Source: Limnohabitans sp.
GTDB lineage: Bacteria > Pseudomonadota > Gammaproteobacteria > Burkholderiales > Burkholderiaceae_C
DNA: 35,314 nt
Direction: 5' to 3'
NCBI GenBank assembly: GCA_018882835.1
Contig: VERE01000029.1
Coordinates: 1 to 35,314, forward strand
Under the pieces are notes generated by a model, which worked only from the letters and a program-made list of their open reading frames with translations, was not told the origin of the DNA and made no database searches. Made by a program: the position numbers and the translations under genes. Position 1 is the first letter of the stretch. Every line of letters starts with the position of its first letter. Positions 33,961 to 35,314 of the stretch are shown piece after piece.

Positions 33961-33966
33961 CTGCCC

Positions 33967-35314
33967 ATGAGTCCTTTCACGCGAGAAGTGCACGCTGGCC
34001 CTGGATTGACCGCTCCCGCAGAGGGAGTGACTTCTGATTTGTGGCGCGTGCTGGCACATCAGGCCGGGCACAGACCCACAAAGCTCGCCCTGAAGTTTGA
34101 AGGGCAGACCTGGACCTATGCTGCTCTCGCCACCGCTGCCCAGCGTGCCCTCCAACTGCTGCAAGCCCGCGGCGTGCGCGCTGGCGATCGTGTCGCTTAC
34201 CTGGGGCTCAACCATGCGGCGCAATTGGTGGTCTTGTTCGCGCTGGCTCGCCTGGGTGCCGTGCTTGTGCCGTTGAATTTCCGCCTGGCCCCTGCCGAAT
34301 GGGACAAGGTGCTGAGCGACTGCAGCCCTGGGGTAGTTTGCCATGATGACGCCTGGGCCGACGCTGCCCGGTCACTGGCCGTGCGCCACCGCCTGCCTTG
34401 CTGGCCTGTCACTGACTGCCTTGCGCAAACGGCTGAGCCGCAAGTGACGCTTCCCCCACTGTCGCCGCCCGAGCAGGCGCTTGCCGATGCGCCCGTGCTG
34501 TTGGTTTACACCTCGGGCACCACCGGCCTGCCCAAGGGCGCTGTTCACACCCAAGCCAATTTGCTGGCCAACATGCAGGCCGCAGCACAAGTGCAAGCGC
34601 TCCAACCCTCGGACCATGTGTTGACAATGTTGCCGCTGTTTCATGTGGGTGGCCTGTGCATTCAGACCTTGCCAGCCTTGTGGGCGGGCGCCTCGGTGTG
34701 CTTGCTGCCGCGTTTTGAGCCGATGGCCTGCCTGCAAGCCATTGCCCAGGAGCGCCCAAGCCTGACGCTGGTGGTGCCGGCGGTGATGAAAGCGTTGATC
34801 GAACATCCGCAGTGGGACAGCACGGCGCTAGATTCTTTGCGCGCTGTGTGGGCTGGCTCCAGCAGCTTGCCCAGTGCCAGTGTGCAGGCCTTTTTGGACC
34901 GGGGTATTCCTTTGTGCAATGTTTACGGTGCGACCGAAACAGGCCCGTTCTCGATCGCCTTGCCTGAACAGCAGGCGTACAGCCATGTCGGCGATTGTGG
35001 TTGGCCAGCGCCGGGGGTGTCAGCGTGCTTGGCGCCGCCCGAGGCCGCCACCACCGGCGCACAGGATGGCGTGGGGGAGGTTTGGCTGCGCGGTCCCGCA
35101 GTGGTCAAGCACTACTGGCCGAACGTTCCGGCAGTGGATGCGCAGGGCTGGTTTCACAGTGGCGATCTGGGTGTGCGTGGCCCCGATGGCAGCTGGCGCA
35201 TTGTGGGCCGCGCCAAAGACATGATCATTTCGGGCGGTGAAAACATTTACCCGGCAGAAATCGAAAACCTGCTGCTGCAACACCCCGCCGTGCTCGAGTG
35301 CGCGGTGCTGGGGG
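33967..35314 (+). CDS. AMP-dependent acyl-CoA synthetase, N-terminal part (cut by window end)
   Basis: This is an adenylate-forming enzyme that activates a carboxylic acid to an acyl-AMP and then an acyl-CoA. About 449 codons are visible and the frame is open to the last base; roughly 60-100 residues should be missing. Motifs are the P-loop-like YTSGTTGLPKGAV (from residue 181), the aryl/acyl pocket region MLPLFHVGGL, the adenine-binding VYGATETG, the ribose-binding HSGDLGVR and the hinge GRAKDMIISGGENIYPAEIE (from about 415). The C-terminal catalytic lysine lies beyond the window. The substrate could be a fatty, aromatic or short-chain acid. A link to the aromatic operon 7 kb away is not supported. 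It is divergent from a response regulator gene and shares its CpxR-type box. Confidence 0.92.
   Translation, partial: MSPFTREVHAGPGLTAPAEGVTSDLWRVLAHQAGHRPTKLALKFEGQTWTYAALATAAQRALQLLQARGVRAGDRVAYLGLNHAAQLVVLFALARLGAVLVPLNFRLAPAEWDKVLSDCSPGVVCHDDAWADAARSLAVRHRLPCWPVTDCLAQTAEPQVTLPPLSPPEQALADAPVLLVYTSGTTGLPKGAVHTQANLLANMQAAAQVQALQPSDHVLTMLPLFHVGGLCIQTLPALWAGASVCLLPRFEPMACLQAIAQERPSLTLVVPAVMKALIEHPQWDSTALDSLRAVWAGSSSLPSASVQAFLDRGIPLCNVYGATETGPFSIALPEQQAYSHVGDCGWPAPGVSACLAPPEAATTGAQDGVGEVWLRGPAVVKHYWPNVPAVDAQGWFHSGDLGVRGPDGSWRIVGRAKDMIISGGENIYPAEIENLLLQHPAVLECAVLG

Noticed and set aside
33967-35314. Functional link between the acyl-CoA synthetase and the homoprotocatechuate operon.
   Set aside because: They are 7 kb apart with core genes between, have different regulators, and the hpa route needs no CoA activation.

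Overview
This is a GC-rich, tightly packed chromosomal window from a betaproteobacterium, most likely Burkholderiales of the Comamonadaceae type. I base this on protein sequence and gene order: lptD-surA-rsmA, tkt-gap, lplT next to alr, radA, and ilvE-zinc finger-waaF. No rRNA, tRNA, CRISPR array, insertion sequence or phage gene was seen, and no gap without a gene reaches 300 bases. Both ends are cut: the C-terminus of lptD on the left and the N-terminal ~449 codons of an acyl-CoA synthetase on the right.

Layout. (1) 1-2457 (+): lptD', surA and rsmA, for outer-membrane biogenesis and rRNA methylation. (2) 2461-7937 (-): an orphan barstar-like gene, maeB with its own intrinsic terminator, pepP, and a MurU-like nucleotidyltransferase. 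(3) 8061-14602 (+): tkt, gap, a PLP-dependent threonine/serine dehydratase, glcE and glcF. This covers sugar-phosphate metabolism and glycolate oxidation, but glcD is absent. (4) 14591-17271 (-): lplT, a DMT transporter and a glutathione peroxidase, with lplT divergent from alr (17374-18483, +). (5) 18485-26776 (-): a ten-gene homoprotocatechuate (3,4-dihydroxyphenylacetate) meta-cleavage operon, hpaR-hpaG1-hpaG2-hpaE-hpaD-hpaF-hpaI, followed by a class II aldolase, a ketopantoate-reductase-like protein and a DMT transporter. (6) 26845-30867 (+): radA, a small membrane protein, ilvE, a zinc-finger protein and waaF. (7) 30858-33853 (-): an OmpR-type response regulator, its histidine kinase and a nitronate-monooxygenase-like flavoenzyme. 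(8) 33967-end (+): an acyl-CoA synthetase, divergent from the regulator.

The catabolic operon is the most accessory-looking part. It lies between alr and radA, which I recall as neighbours in related genomes, and reads as one transcript joined by ATGA/TGATG overlaps and short gaps. HpaD opens the ring, HpaE oxidises the semialdehyde, HpaF isomerises, HpaG1/HpaG2 decarboxylate and isomerise, and HpaI splits the product to pyruvate and succinic semialdehyde. The hydratase HpaH, needed between HpaG and HpaI, is not in the window. Three genes of unassigned role fill the distal end.

Regulatory signals worth attention are a 16-bp AT-rich palindrome filling the spacer of the predicted hpaR promoter, an exact GTAAA-N5-GTAAA box (the CpxR consensus) upstream of the two-component genes, and -10-like hexamers that end 5-7 bases before several ATG codons without a Shine-Dalgarno sequence, suggesting leaderless mRNAs. 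Most of the window is ordinary core genome. I did not find a clearly new class of system; the best candidate for new biology is the extended hpa operon.
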